The notes under the pieces were generated by a model. It worked only from the letters and a program-made list of their open reading frames with translations. It searched no databases and had not been told where the DNA came from. Both the position numbers and the translations under genes were made by a program. A stretch of DNA of 64,000 bases from Rhizobium giardinii bv. giardinii H152 (GTDB lineage Bacteria; Pseudomonadota; Alphaproteobacteria; Rhizobiales; Rhizobiaceae): NCBI RefSeq assembly GCF_000379605.1, contig NZ_KB902680.1, forward strand, positions 186 to 64,185, written 5' to 3'. Numbering within the stretch: position 1 is the stretch's first letter; every line of letters begins with the position of its first letter. This document shows positions 27,818-36,569 of the stretch, piece by piece.

Positions 27818-29284
27818 ATGCAGCAGTTCCAATGTTACATCGACGGACGTTTCAGCAATGGCGAGGCGCGGTTCCCAAGCGTCGATCCGGCAACCGGCAC
27901 TGCCTGGGCGGAGATGCCCGAGAGCCGCGAGGCCGATGTCGACCGCGCGGTCGAGGCGGCCCACCAGGCGCTGCACGGCGGCGGCCGCTGGGCGCGGATG
28001 ACGGCGACCCAGCGCGGCAAGCTGCTCTACCGGCTCGCCGATCTCATCGCGGCGGGCGTGCCGCGGCTGGCCGAGCTCGAAACCCGCGATACCGGCAAGA
28101 TCATCCGCGAAACGTCCTCGCAGATCGCCTATGTCGCCGACTATTATCGCTACTATGCCGGGCTCGCCGACAAGATCGAAGGCGCCTTCCTGCCGATCGA
28201 CAAGCCGGACATGGACGTCTGGCTGCGCCGCGAGCCCGTTGGTGTCGTCGCAGCGATCGTGCCCTGGAACAGCCAGCTCTTCCTCGCCGCCGTCAAGATC
28301 GGCCCGGCGCTTGCGGCCGGCTGCACGATCGTCGTCAAGGCGTCGGAAGACGGACCGGCGCCGCTGCTCGAATTTGCCCGGCTCGTCGATGAGGCCGGTT
28401 TCCCGCCGGGTGTCGTCAATGTCATCACCGGCTTTGGGGCCACCTGCGGCGCTGCGCTCACCGCGCATCCGAAGGTCGCCCATATTGCCTTTACCGGCGG
28501 GGCCGAGACCGCCCGTCATATCGTGCGCAGTTCGGCGGAGAACCTCGCCTCGACCTCGCTCGAACTCGGTGGCAAGTCGCCGCTCATCGTCTTCGCCGAT
28601 GCCGATCTCGAAAGTGCCGCGAATGCGCAGGTCGCCGGCATTTTTGCCGCCACCGGCCAGAGCTGCGTCGCCGCCTCGCGGCTGATCGTCGAGCGCAGCG
28701 TCAAGGACCGCTTCCTCGAAATCCTCGCCGCCAAGGCCGAGGCGATCCGCATCGGCTCGCCGCTCTCGATGGAGACCGAGGTGGGACCGCTGGCAACGGA
28801 ACGGCAGCGCCGGCATATCGAAACGCTGGTCGCCGCCTCGCTCGATGCGGGTGCCAAGGTCGTGACCGGGGGCTCGGCACCGGCCGGGGAGGGCTATTTC
28901 TATCGCCCGACCATCCTTGATTGCGATGGCACCAGCGCGCCGTCGCTGGACAAGGAATTCTTCGGCCCGGTTCTCTCCGTCATCTCCTTCGAGACGGAGG
29001 CCGAAGCGATCGAGCTTGCCAACAGCACGCCCTACGGGCTCGCCTCGGGTATCTTCACACAGAACCTGACGCGGGCGCACCGGCTGATGAAAGCGATCCG
29101 CGCCGGCATCGTCTGGGTCAACACGTACCGCGCAGTGTCGCCGATCGCGCCCTTCGGCGGGTCGGGCCTTTCCGGCGACGGGCGGGAAGGCGGGCTCGCC
29201 GCAGCGCTCGGCTACACCCGTACCAAGACCGTGTGGCTGCGGACGTCCGATGATCCGATCCCCGATCCCTTCGTGATGCGGTGA
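27818..29284 (+). CDS. Aldehyde dehydrogenase
   Basis: This is a 488-aa NAD(P)-dependent aldehyde dehydrogenase of full length. Catalytic residues are visible: N151 (VPWNSQLF), E249 (LELGGKSP) and C283 (GQSCVAASR). It probably oxidises an aldehyde released by the monooxygenase or hydrolase to the acid. The start is 4 bases after the LLM stop, and the stop overlaps the next ORF region. It is an ordinary member of the family with no sign of damage. Confidence 0.96.
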   Translation: MQQFQCYIDGRFSNGEARFPSVDPATGTAWAEMPESREADVDRAVEAAHQALHGGGRWARMTATQRGKLLYRLADLIAAGVPRLAELETRDTGKIIRETSSQIAYVADYYRYYAGLADKIEGAFLPIDKPDMDVWLRREPVGVVAAIVPWNSQLFLAAVKIGPALAAGCTIVVKASEDGPAPLLEFARLVDEAGFPPGVVNVITGFGATCGAALTAHPKVAHIAFTGGAETARHIVRSSAENLASTSLELGGKSPLIVFADADLESAANAQVAGIFAATGQSCVAASRLIVERSVKDRFLEILAAKAEAIRIGSPLSMETEVGPLATERQRRHIETLVAASLDAGAKVVTGGSAPAGEGYFYRPTILDCDGTSAPSLDKEFFGPVLSVISFETEAEAIELANSTPYGLASGIFTQNLTRAHRLMKAIRAGIVWVNTYRAVSPIAPFGGSGLSGDGREGGLAAALGYTRTKTVWLRTSDDPIPDPFVMR

Positions 29285-29289
29285 CGGCG

Positions 29290-29619
29290 ATGTTCTACGA
29301 AATCCGCACCTACCGGCTGAAGAACGGTGCCATCCCGGCCTATCTCAAGGTCGTGGAAGAGGAAGGCATCGCCATCCAGAAAAAGCATCTCGGCGCCCTG
29401 ATCGGCTATTTCTTCTCGGAGATCGGCCCGATCAACGAGATCGTCCATATCTGGGGCTTTTCCAGTCTCGATGATCGCGAGTCGCGCCGCGGCCGCCTGA
29501 TGGCCGATCCGGACTGGCAGGGCTTTCTGCCGAAGATCCGCGACCTGATCGAGGTCGCCGAAAACAAGATCATGAAACCGGCAGCCTTTTCGCCCACGGG
29601 AGGATCGCGGCCGGCGTGA
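29290..29619 (+). CDS. NIPSNAP family protein
   Basis: This 109-aa protein is a small ferredoxin-like alpha/beta domain of the NIPSNAP family (FYEIRTYRLKNGAIPAYLKV, HIWGFSSLDDRESRR, LPKIRDLIEVAENKIM). Such proteins in bacterial catabolic operons often accompany oxygenases, with poorly known function. A GTG at 29281 overlapping the preceding stop (GTGA) is an alternative start; the ATG at 29290 puts the family N-terminus first. It is the last enzyme gene before the transporter genes. Confidence 0.82.
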   Translation: MFYEIRTYRLKNGAIPAYLKVVEEEGIAIQKKHLGALIGYFFSEIGPINEIVHIWGFSSLDDRESRRGRLMADPDWQGFLPKIRDLIEVAENKIMKPAAFSPTGGSRPA

Positions 29620-29736
29620 GCACAGAAGGCCTGCATGCCGGAGTAGGAAAAAATCCGGCGTCAACAGGTCCGCAATCAGCGGCGCAGATCGCTGCAAACC
29701 ATCACAAAACAGTCAACGATAACGGAGCAAGGGAAC

Positions 29737-30747
29737 ATGACAAAGACATTCATCATCGCGGCCATGGCCGCTACACTCGGGCTTTCCACCGCGGCTGCGG
29801 CCGCCGATCTGGTGTTCACCAGCTGGGGCGGAACCACCCAGGATGCACAGAAGACGGCCTGGGCTGATCCGTTCACGGCGCAAAGCGGCATCAACGTGCT
29901 GCAGGACGGACCGACCGACTACGGCAAGCTCAAGGCCATGGTCGAAGCCGGCAGCGTCACCTGGGACGTGGTCGACGTCGAGGGCGACTATGCGGTCCAG
30001 GCTGGCAAGGCCGGCCTGCTCGAAAAGCTGGATTTCTCGGTCATCGACAAGTCGAAGCTCGATCCACGCTTCCTGACCGACTACTCCGTCGGCAGCTTCT
30101 ATTATTCCTTCGTCATCGGCTGCAACAAGGATGCCGTTTCGGCTTGCCCGAAGACATGGGCGGACCTGTTTGACACCGCGAAGTTCCCCGGAAAGCGGAC
30201 GTTCTACAAGTGGTCGGCGCCCGGCGTGATCGAAGCTGCCTTGCTGGCAGACGGTGTCGCGCCCGAGAAGCTCTATCCGCTCGACCTCGATCGTGCCTTC
30301 AAGAAGCTCGATACCATCAAGGCCGACATCATCTGGTGGACCGGCGGGGCCCAATCCCAGCAGCTGCTGGCTTCCGCCGAAGCGCCCTTCGGCTCGTTCT
30401 GGAACGGTCGCCTGACGGCGCTTGCCGAAACCGGCGTCACCGTCGAAACGTCATGGGAGCAGAACATCACGGCGGCAGACGCCCTTGTCGTGCCGAAAGG
30501 CACGAAGAACAAGGAAGCGGCGATGAAGTTCATTGCGGCCGCGACCAGCGCCGACGCCCAGGCGAACATGGCGATCAGTACCGGCTACGCTCCGATCAAC
30601 CTCGATTCCAGCGCCATCATGGATGAAAAGATCCGCATGACGCTGCCGGACATGCAGTCGGCGAGCCAGATCAATGCCGACATGGACTACTGGGCGGCAA
30701 ACCGCGATGCGATCGGCGAACGCTGGTACGCGTGGCAAGCCAAGTAA
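29737..30747 (+). CDS. ABC transporter periplasmic substrate-binding protein (polyamine/SBP_bac_8 type)
   Basis: This 336-aa protein has a signal peptide of about 22 residues (ending TAAAAA) and the PotD-type N-terminus DLVFTSWGGTTQDA, with AMVEAGSVTWDVVDVEG and YAPINL near the C-terminus. It would capture the substrate for the two permeases and ATPase that follow. The class contains binders of polyamines, quaternary amines and other organic ions, so the ligand is not assigned. A stable hairpin follows the gene (30757-30785). Confidence 0.92.
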   Translation: MTKTFIIAAMAATLGLSTAAAAADLVFTSWGGTTQDAQKTAWADPFTAQSGINVLQDGPTDYGKLKAMVEAGSVTWDVVDVEGDYAVQAGKAGLLEKLDFSVIDKSKLDPRFLTDYSVGSFYYSFVIGCNKDAVSACPKTWADLFDTAKFPGKRTFYKWSAPGVIEAALLADGVAPEKLYPLDLDRAFKKLDTIKADIIWWTGGAQSQQLLASAEAPFGSFWNGRLTALAETGVTVETSWEQNITAADALVVPKGTKNKEAAMKFIAAATSADAQANMAISTGYAPINLDSSAIMDEKIRMTLPDMQSASQINADMDYWAANRDAIGERWYAWQAK

Positions 30748-30756
30748 GACGTCATC

Positions 30757-30785
30757 GGCGGGGCGCGACCGGTTCGTGCTCCGCC
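30757..30785 (+). promoter_or_regulatory. Intercistronic hairpin after the binding-protein gene
   Basis: GGCGGGGC (30757-30764) can pair along all eight positions with GCTCCGCC (30778-30785), with one G-U pair and a 13-base loop. No U-run follows. Hairpins between a binding-protein gene and its permease genes often stabilise the upstream mRNA, giving more binding protein than permease. Confidence 0.5.
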
Positions 30786-30826
30786 TTCCGTACTCGACGG
30801 AACCGTTCTGATAAAGGGTTTTCGGC

Positions 30827-31702
30827 ATGGCCTTGCTGACCGAGCGAGACAACACAACAGTGATGGGCAAGATCCGTCCAGTCCGGTCGAGGAATTTCGC
30901 CCTGACCGTTCCGGCACTGCTGCTGCTGGTGGTGTTCTTCATCCTGCCGGTGCTGTCGCTGCTGCTGCGCAGCGTGCTGGAGCCGGAGCCGGGCCTTGGC
31001 AACTACCAGGCACTGCTTGGATCGACCACCTACCTCAAGATATTCCTGAACACCTTCAGCGTGTCCGCACTGGTCACGGTGGTGACGCTTGCCATCGGCT
31101 TTCCGGTCGCCTGGGCGCTGGCCATCATGCCTTCGCGGCTGTCCTCGATCGTCTTCGCCATCCTGCTTCTGTCGATGTGGACCAATCTTTTGACGCGCAC
31201 TTATGCCTGGATGGTGCTGTTGCAGCGCACCGGCGTCATCAACAAGACGCTGATGGGGCTCGGGCTGATCAGCGAACCCCTGCCGCTCGTCAACAACCTT
31301 GTCGGCGTCACCATCGGCATGACCTATATCATGCTACCGTTCATCATCCTGCCGCTCTATGGCGTCATCCGCAAGATCGATCCGGCTATCCTGCAGGCGG
31401 CGGCGCTGTGCGGGGCGACGCGGTGGCAGGCGCTGACGCGCGTCCTCATTCCGCTTGCGACACCCGGCATGGTCTCCGGTGCCCTGATGGTCTTCGTCAT
31501 GTCGCTCGGCTATTTCGTCACCCCCGCGCTGCTGGGCGGCACGGCGAACATGATGCTGGCCGAGCTCATCGCGCAATTCGTCCAGTCGCTGGTCAACTGG
31601 GGCATGGGCGGCGCAGCGGCGCTCGTGCTGCTCGTCGTCACCCTGGCACTCTATGCCATCCAGCTCAGGCTGTTCGGCACCGCCCGCATGGAGGGACGCT
31701 GA
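30827..31702 (+). CDS. ABC transporter permease (PotB type)
   Basis: This is a 291-aa inner-membrane permease with six TM segments. The cytoplasmic EAA-like loop DPAILQAAALCGATRWQALTRVLIPLATPG couples to the ATPase. The N-terminus has about 25 polar residues before TM1 (FALTVPALLLLVVFFILPVL). It belongs to the uptake system at the end of the monooxygenase operon, one base before the second permease gene. An internal ATG at residue 13 (30863) is an alternative start. Confidence 0.93.
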   Translation: MALLTERDNTTVMGKIRPVRSRNFALTVPALLLLVVFFILPVLSLLLRSVLEPEPGLGNYQALLGSTTYLKIFLNTFSVSALVTVVTLAIGFPVAWALAIMPSRLSSIVFAILLLSMWTNLLTRTYAWMVLLQRTGVINKTLMGLGLISEPLPLVNNLVGVTIGMTYIMLPFIILPLYGVIRKIDPAILQAAALCGATRWQALTRVLIPLATPGMVSGALMVFVMSLGYFVTPALLGGTANMMLAELIAQFVQSLVNWGMGGAAALVLLVVTLALYAIQLRLFGTARMEGR

Positions 31703-31703
31703 G

Positions 31704-32504
31704 ATGCTGCTCAATTTCGATCGTCTCGGCGGCTGGAAATGGATACTGGTTGGGATCACCGGGCTGACGGCAGCCTTCCTTGTCCTTCCCATTGTCTTCA
31801 TTGCCGCGCTCTCCTTCGGTTCGTCGCAATGGCTGATCTTTCCGCCGCCGGCCTGGACGCTGAAATGGTACGAGGCCTTCTTCGCCGACCCGCGCTGGCT
31901 TGAAGCCGCCGGCACGAGCTTCTACATCGCCGCCATCGTCACGGTTCTGTCGGTCCTCATTGGTCTCGTCGCCTCCTTCGGTCTCGTGCGGGGCCGCTTC
32001 ATCGGCAAGGAAGGCCTGAGAGCCCTGTTCCTGACGCCGATGATCCTGCCGGTGGTGGTGCTTGCCGTCGCGCTTTATGCCTTCTTCCTCAGAATAGGCC
32101 TCAACGGCACGGTGACCGGCTTCGTCATCGCCCATCTCGTGGTGGCGCTGCCGTTCTCGATCCTTTCCATCACCAATGCGCTGGAAGGTTTCGACAAGTC
32201 GATCGAGGATGCGGCGGTGCTCTGTGGCGCAAGCCCGCTGGAGGCGAAGCTGCGGATTACCCTGCCGTCGATCAGCCATGGGCTGTTTTCGGCAGCCGTC
32301 TTCTCGTTTCTGACGTCATGGGACGAGGTCGTGCTGGCGATCTTCATGGCGAGCCCGACGCTGCAGACGCTTCCCGTCAAGATCTGGGCGACACTGCGGC
32401 AGGACCTGACGCCGGTGATCGCCGCCGCTTCCACCCTTCTGATCGTGATTACCATTGCCCTGATGCTTCTGGTCGCGCTGTTGCGCAAAGGACTGAAATC
32501 ATGA
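31704..32504 (+). CDS. ABC transporter permease (PotC type)
   Basis: This 266-aa protein is the second permease of the heterodimer, with six TM segments and the EAA loop FDKSIEDAAVLCGASPLEAKLRITLPSIS. The ATG at 31704 is one base after the first permease's stop with GGAGGG upstream; longer in-frame starts would overlap that gene. The stop overlaps the ATPase start (ATGA). Confidence 0.93.
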   Translation: MLLNFDRLGGWKWILVGITGLTAAFLVLPIVFIAALSFGSSQWLIFPPPAWTLKWYEAFFADPRWLEAAGTSFYIAAIVTVLSVLIGLVASFGLVRGRFIGKEGLRALFLTPMILPVVVLAVALYAFFLRIGLNGTVTGFVIAHLVVALPFSILSITNALEGFDKSIEDAAVLCGASPLEAKLRITLPSISHGLFSAAVFSFLTSWDEVVLAIFMASPTLQTLPVKIWATLRQDLTPVIAAASTLLIVITIALMLLVALLRKGLKS

Positions 32505-33583
32505 CCGCACCCTTCCTGCAAATCCGCACCTTGAGAAAAGACTACGGCATCGTCACGGCCATCCGGGATGTCAACCTCACGGTCGAGCGCGGCGAGTTCA
32601 TGACCTTCCTCGGGCCCTCCGGATCGGGCAAGAGCACGACGCTCTACATTCTCGCCGGCTTCGAAAACCCGACGGCGGGCGACATCCTGCTGAACGGCCA
32701 GAGCCTGATTGCGACGCCCTCGCACAAGCGCAATATCGGCATGGTGTTCCAGCGCTATACGCTGTTTCCGCATCTGTCGGTCGGCGAGAACATCGCGTTT
32801 CCGTTGAAGGTCCGGCGCCTTCCCAAGACCGAAGTCGATGCCAAGGTGGCGAAGATGCTGAAGCTCGTCCGGCTCGAAGGGTTCGAGGACCGGAAGCCGG
32901 CGCAGATGTCGGGTGGCCAGCAGCAGCGCGTGGCGCTGGCGCGGGCGCTCGCCTATGATCCACCCGTGCTGCTGATGGACGAGCCGCTATCGGCGCTCGA
33001 CAAGAAGCTGCGGGAGGAGATCCAGCACGAGATCCGCCGTATCCATCAGGAAACCGAGGTGACCATCCTCTATGTGACGCACGACCAAGAGGAGGCGCTG
33101 CGGCTGTCGGATCGCATCGCAGTGTTCTCCAAGGGGGTGATCGACCAGATCGGCACCGGGCCGGAGCTCTACGCCAATCCCTCGACCCGCTTTGTCGCGG
33201 AGTTCATCGGTGACAGCGACTTCGTCACCTGCCGCGTCCTGTCAGCGCGGGACGGGCGGGCGGAACTCGCGGTGGGCAAGGACATGACGATCAGCGGCGT
33301 TCCCATCCATGGCAGTGCTGCGGCCGGCAGCAACGCCGCCTTGATGCTGCGCCCCGAACGCCTCTCCCTCAAGCGTGGACAGACCGGCGGCAACGGGCTG
33401 TCGGCCACCGTCACGGACATCACCTTCCTCGGCAGCAACATCCATGTTGCCGCAACGGTCCCGTCCGGTGAAGCGCTGTCGGTGCGATTGCCCTTCGGAC
33501 ACGAGGCAACCGCCGGCCTGGCGCGGGGTGACACGGTGTCGCTCGGTTTCGACCCGGCCAGCGCGCACGTCTTCTGCGCTTAG
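32501..33583 (+). CDS. ABC transporter ATP-binding protein (PotA type)
   Basis: This 360-aa ATPase has Walker A GPSGSGKST, Q-loop VFQRYTLFPH, signature MSGGQQQR, Walker B VLLMDEPLSALD and H-loop YVTHDQ, all intact. The C-terminal third (about 240-360) is a TOBE-type domain ending RGDTVSLGFDPASAHVF. It energises the preceding permeases and is the last gene of the catabolic/uptake operon. Confidence 0.95.
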   Translation: MTAPFLQIRTLRKDYGIVTAIRDVNLTVERGEFMTFLGPSGSGKSTTLYILAGFENPTAGDILLNGQSLIATPSHKRNIGMVFQRYTLFPHLSVGENIAFPLKVRRLPKTEVDAKVAKMLKLVRLEGFEDRKPAQMSGGQQQRVALARALAYDPPVLLMDEPLSALDKKLREEIQHEIRRIHQETEVTILYVTHDQEEALRLSDRIAVFSKGVIDQIGTGPELYANPSTRFVAEFIGDSDFVTCRVLSARDGRAELAVGKDMTISGVPIHGSAAAGSNAALMLRPERLSLKRGQTGGNGLSATVTDITFLGSNIHVAATVPSGEALSVRLPFGHEATAGLARGDTVSLGFDPASAHVFCA

Positions 33584-33588
33584 TCGGC

Positions 33589-33602
33589 GCCGCCGCGGCG
33601 GC
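33589..33602. terminator. GC-rich palindrome after the ATPase gene
   Basis: The sequence GCCGCCGCGGCGGC is a perfect 14-bp palindrome starting 6 bases after the stop codon. It can form a short strong hairpin but has no U-run, so it may be a weak terminator or a 3'-end stabiliser. Confidence 0.3.
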
Positions 33603-33710
33603 AATCGCTCATATCGTGCGAACTTGCGCTTGAGCGGCGTCAGGCGCGGCGATACGGTCTCGATCGGGACATCGCGTATTGCGACGTCGGCAGTCGAGGG
33701 AGTGGCGGGC

Positions 33711-33848
33711 GTGAGCAGGCGTGGGACTGCCGTTGATGCGGGCAGCTATGATTTCATCATCGTCGGTTGGGATTCCGCCGGCTGCGTGCTGGCAAACCGG
33801 TCGTCGGCGGATCCGGGTCGACTGCAACCGTTATGCGGGAGGACCTGA
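33711..33848 (+). pseudogene. Truncated GMC oxidoreductase N-terminus (remnant)
   Basis: From the GTG at 33711 the frame encodes 45 aa. Residues translated from 33747 onward (YDFIIVGWDSAGCVLANRSS, then ADP) match the FAD-binding N-terminus of choline/alcohol dehydrogenase-like GMC oxidoreductases, where the glycine motif would read GAGSAGCVLANRL. The dinucleotide-binding glycine is lost (GWD for GAG) and the frame stops after 45 codons instead of about 530. The rest is gone. It is probably a decayed former member of the preceding catabolic operon. Confidence 0.7.
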
Positions 33849-33852
33849 CAGG

Positions 33853-34335
33853 ATGGCTGGCGTTTTTCCCTTATTGATCTTTTCCGCAGCAATCGGCGCC
33901 GGCGTCAATGCCGGCCTGTTCTTCATCTTCTCCGTCTGCATCATGGGCGCGCTTGGCCGCCTGCCGGCCGCTCAAGGCGTCGCCGCCATGCAGTCGATCA
34001 ATGTCGTCATCCTCAATCCATGGTTCATGCTGGCCTTTTTGGGAACGGCCCTGTTGTCGCTCGTGCTTGTCGCCATCGCGGTCTTCACCGGCAGCCCGGC
34101 GAGGCTCTATGTGATCGCTGGCGGTCTTCTCTTCCTTGCCGGCACGATCCTCGTGACGATGGTCGTCAACGTGCCTATGAACAATCAGCTTGAAGCGCTG
34201 CTGCCGCAAAGCGAGGAGGCCGCCCGGCTGTGGTCATCGACCTATCTCGTCGATTGGGTGAGGTGGAACCATGTGCGGACGCTCTCCTCCCTCGGTGCAC
34301 TCGGCTGCTTCGTCATGGCTTTTCGGGCTGCCTGA
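33853..34335 (+). CDS. DUF1772 (anthrone oxygenase-like) membrane protein
   Basis: This is a 160-aa membrane protein with four hydrophobic helices (about 2-28, 52-78, 84-104 and 138-156). The motifs NVPMNNQLEAL and WVRWNHVRTL are typical of the DUF1772/anthrone oxygenase-like family. Start ATG 33853 has GGGAGG about 10 bases upstream. Its enzymatic role is not established for bacterial members. It lies downstream of the GMC remnant on the same strand, but the 269-base gap argues for an independent unit. Confidence 0.8.
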   Translation: MAGVFPLLIFSAAIGAGVNAGLFFIFSVCIMGALGRLPAAQGVAAMQSINVVILNPWFMLAFLGTALLSLVLVAIAVFTGSPARLYVIAGGLLFLAGTILVTMVVNVPMNNQLEALLPQSEEAARLWSSTYLVDWVRWNHVRTLSSLGALGCFVMAFRAA

Positions 34336-34356
34336 CCCGGCCTGTCCGGAACCCAG

Positions 34357-35268
34357 CTAAGGCACTGGTCGCCCGGTTGCCGTTTCCAGCACCCGGAACC
34401 AATCTTGAAGCTCGAGTTCGATTTCGCCGGCGCGCGTTAGCGTCTGCAGCCGTTGGGGGTCGGTCGAACCGATGATCGGCAGTGGTTTGGAGGGCAAGCG
34501 CAGCAGCCATGCAAGCGCGACGGCAGCCGGACCACCCGCATTGTAGCGGGCCGAGAGATCGGTCAGTAGCTCGACAAGTCTCGGATTGCCCTTCTCCGGG
34601 TCAAACAACCGGCCACCGGCAAGCGGAGACCAGGCCATCGGGAGCACACCGAGGCGCTGGCAGTCGTCGAGCGTCCCGTCATGAAGCGGTGCCGTGTGGC
34701 TGACGGACAACTCGATCTGGTTTGCCACGAGCGGAATGCTGAGCTTCGATTGCAGCAGCGCGAATTGCGACGGCGTGTAGTTCGAGACGCCGACGGCGCG
34801 TGTCTTGCCCTCCGCGACCAAGGCTTCCAGCACGCCGGCAACCTCTGCGCCGTCCAGCAGAGGATCTGGCCGATGCAAAAGCAACAGATCGATGTGATCG
34901 ACCTTCAGATTGCGCAGTGAGTTTTCGAGCGACTGCCGAATATGCTCGGGCGTGCTGTTATAGTGTTTAATGTGATGATCCGGCCGGGCCGGGCTGACCA
35001 GCGCGATGCCGCATTTCGTCACCAGTTCGATCCTGTTGCGCAGATCGGGGCGGCTTGCCAGCATCTCGCCGAACAGCGCTTCGACGCGATAGCCGCCATA
35101 GATATCCGCGTGATCGATCGTCGTGATCCCCGCGTCGAGACAGGTGTCGACCATGCGGGCGATGTGAGCGATCTCTCGTCTCTCCGGATCGTTGGTGATG
35201 CGATATGCCCCCCAGACCAATCTTGAAAATGCAGGGCCGTCGCTATGAAGCTGGATACGGGATATCAT
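34357..35268 (-). CDS. Aldo/keto reductase, YdhF-like
   Basis: This 303-aa NADPH-dependent aldo/keto reductase strongly resembles E. coli YdhF (DHADIYGGYRVEALFGEML, LLLLHRPDPL, GVSNYTPSQFALLQSKL, LRLPSKPLPIIGS). The tetrad residues Asp and Tyr (in DHADIYGGY), Lys (VTKCGIA) and His (LLHRPD) are present. The ATG at 35268 overlaps the ROK regulator stop (ATGA), so both are one operon on the minus strand, divergent from the sugar ABC operon. It may reduce a sugar-derived aldehyde. Confidence 0.93.
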   Translation of the reverse strand: MISRIQLHSDGPAFSRLVWGAYRITNDPERREIAHIARMVDTCLDAGITTIDHADIYGGYRVEALFGEMLASRPDLRNRIELVTKCGIALVSPARPDHHIKHYNSTPEHIRQSLENSLRNLKVDHIDLLLLHRPDPLLDGAEVAGVLEALVAEGKTRAVGVSNYTPSQFALLQSKLSIPLVANQIELSVSHTAPLHDGTLDDCQRLGVLPMAWSPLAGGRLFDPEKGNPRLVELLTDLSARYNAGGPAAVALAWLLRLPSKPLPIIGSTDPQRLQTLTRAGEIELELQDWFRVLETATGRPVP

Positions 35269-36506
35269 GGTTGCACATTCCAGCCGCCGGCGCTCGCCCG
35301 CGTCTTCAGGATTGCGGAAAAGCGCGGGTCGAAGGCGCGGCTGATCGGTTCGGCGGCGGCGCCGAGCGCGACCGACCAGGGATCGGTCATGCCGAGTTGC
35401 AGGCGCGGCAGGGCGCGCCCGCGGCGGTTTGCGATGGATGGCAGCAGGGGGTGGATGGCGTCGAAAATCCGCCGTGTCAGTGCTTCCGGTGCGCTGGAGC
35501 ACAGGATGACGGTCTGCGGATCGAAGATCGTCTCGATCAGTTGCACCCCCCAGCGCAATTCCTCGGCGGCGGCGTCGACCCATGAGGCGACCGCCGGATC
35601 GTCCTTGCTGACCAATGTGTTCAACCGGTCATGAAGTTTCGGATCGGCCGGATCGGCATTCAGATGCTGGTAGAGCGAGGCAAGCGATGCGCGGTGTTCG
35701 AGCGGTGATCGTTCCGGGCGCCCGGCGGTGGGCGGCAGCAGCGCCATGCCGATTTCGCCGGCATTGCCGTTGCCACCGGCATAGAGTTCGCCATTGAGGA
35801 TGAGGCCGGCGCCGATGCCGTAGCCGACATAGAGGCAGACGGCGTGGTCAACGCCGTGCGCGGCGCCGACCATGCGCTCGGCGGTGGCGCAGGCGGCGGC
35901 GTCGTTCTGCAGGGCGACTTCCAGCCCTGTGCCGGCGGCGAGCGTTTCAAGCAGCGGAAAACTCTGCCAGGCCGCCATCATCCATTGATCGTCATTGTCG
36001 GAGGCAAGCCCGAATGGCCCCGGCATGGCGACACAGAGGCCGACAAGGCGCTCCTCTAAATGTTCCGCGATACCGGCGAGTTCTTTCCTCACCTGCTGGA
36101 CGAGATCGAGGATCACTCTCACGCCGTTCGCAGGTCCGCCCGGTGGCAGGTTGGTCTCGGCGCGCACCAGCACGGTGCCGAGAAGGTTCACGGCGATCAC
36201 CCGGGTCATATAGCGGTCGATTTGCAGGCCGATCGCGAATGCACCCTCCGGCACCAGCCGATACGGCGTCGACGGCTGGCCGCGGCCTTTGCGCACCGCC
36301 GCCAGCGACACGACCAGCCCGTCCTGCTCCAGATCGTCGATAATATTGGAGACCGCCTGTTTGGTGAGACCGGACGCCCGGGCGAGGTCGGCGCGGGACA
36401 ATTTGCCGTTCAGCCGCAGTGCGTCGATCATGACGCGGCGGTTGTGGGCGCTCGTTCCCTCCTGGTTGGTGCCGCTCTTGCCTCGTATCACCCGCATCTC
36501 ATTCAC
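35265..36506 (-). CDS. ROK family transcriptional regulator
   Basis: This 413-aa protein has an N-terminal HTH (about 20-75, KLSRADLARASGLTKQAVSNIIDDL) followed by a ROK sugar-kinase-like domain (YVGYGIGAGLILNGELYAGGNGNAGEIG). The zinc-binding CxCGxxGC motif of NagC/Mlc is missing: the corresponding segment (GRPERSPLEHRASL) has no cysteine. The GTG at 36506 has GAGGAA 7 bases upstream; an in-frame ATG at 36497 is the alternative. It probably represses the divergent sugar operon through the inverted repeat at 36549-36569, with a sugar or amino-sugar phosphate as inducer. Confidence 0.9.
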   Translation of the reverse strand: MNEMRVIRGKSGTNQEGTSAHNRRVMIDALRLNGKLSRADLARASGLTKQAVSNIIDDLEQDGLVVSLAAVRKGRGQPSTPYRLVPEGAFAIGLQIDRYMTRVIAVNLLGTVLVRAETNLPPGGPANGVRVILDLVQQVRKELAGIAEHLEERLVGLCVAMPGPFGLASDNDDQWMMAAWQSFPLLETLAAGTGLEVALQNDAAACATAERMVGAAHGVDHAVCLYVGYGIGAGLILNGELYAGGNGNAGEIGMALLPPTAGRPERSPLEHRASLASLYQHLNADPADPKLHDRLNTLVSKDDPAVASWVDAAAEELRWGVQLIETIFDPQTVILCSSAPEALTRRIFDAIHPLLPSIANRRGRALPRLQLGMTDPWSVALGAAAEPISRAFDPRFSAILKTRASAGGWNVQP

Positions 36507-36548
36507 TCGCAAATTCCTCTTGACACTATTAGGTTATTGAACAAGAAA

Positions 36549-36569
36549 TAAGTCAAATCAATTGACTTA
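36549..36569. promoter_or_regulatory. Inverted repeat in the ROK/sugar-ABC divergent region, candidate operator
   Basis: TAAGTCAA (36549-36556) and TTGACTTA (36562-36569) form perfect 8-base arms with a 5-base spacer in an AT-rich stretch. Each arm contains a TTGACT that could act as a -35 box, one for each direction. This fits a ROK operator overlapping both promoters. Confidence 0.5.

Noticed and set aside
33375-33848. A single 157-codon ORF starting inside the ABC ATPase gene
   Set aside because: The first 70 codons are a shadow of the ATPase. Only the part from 33711, with the GMC-like segment, has support.
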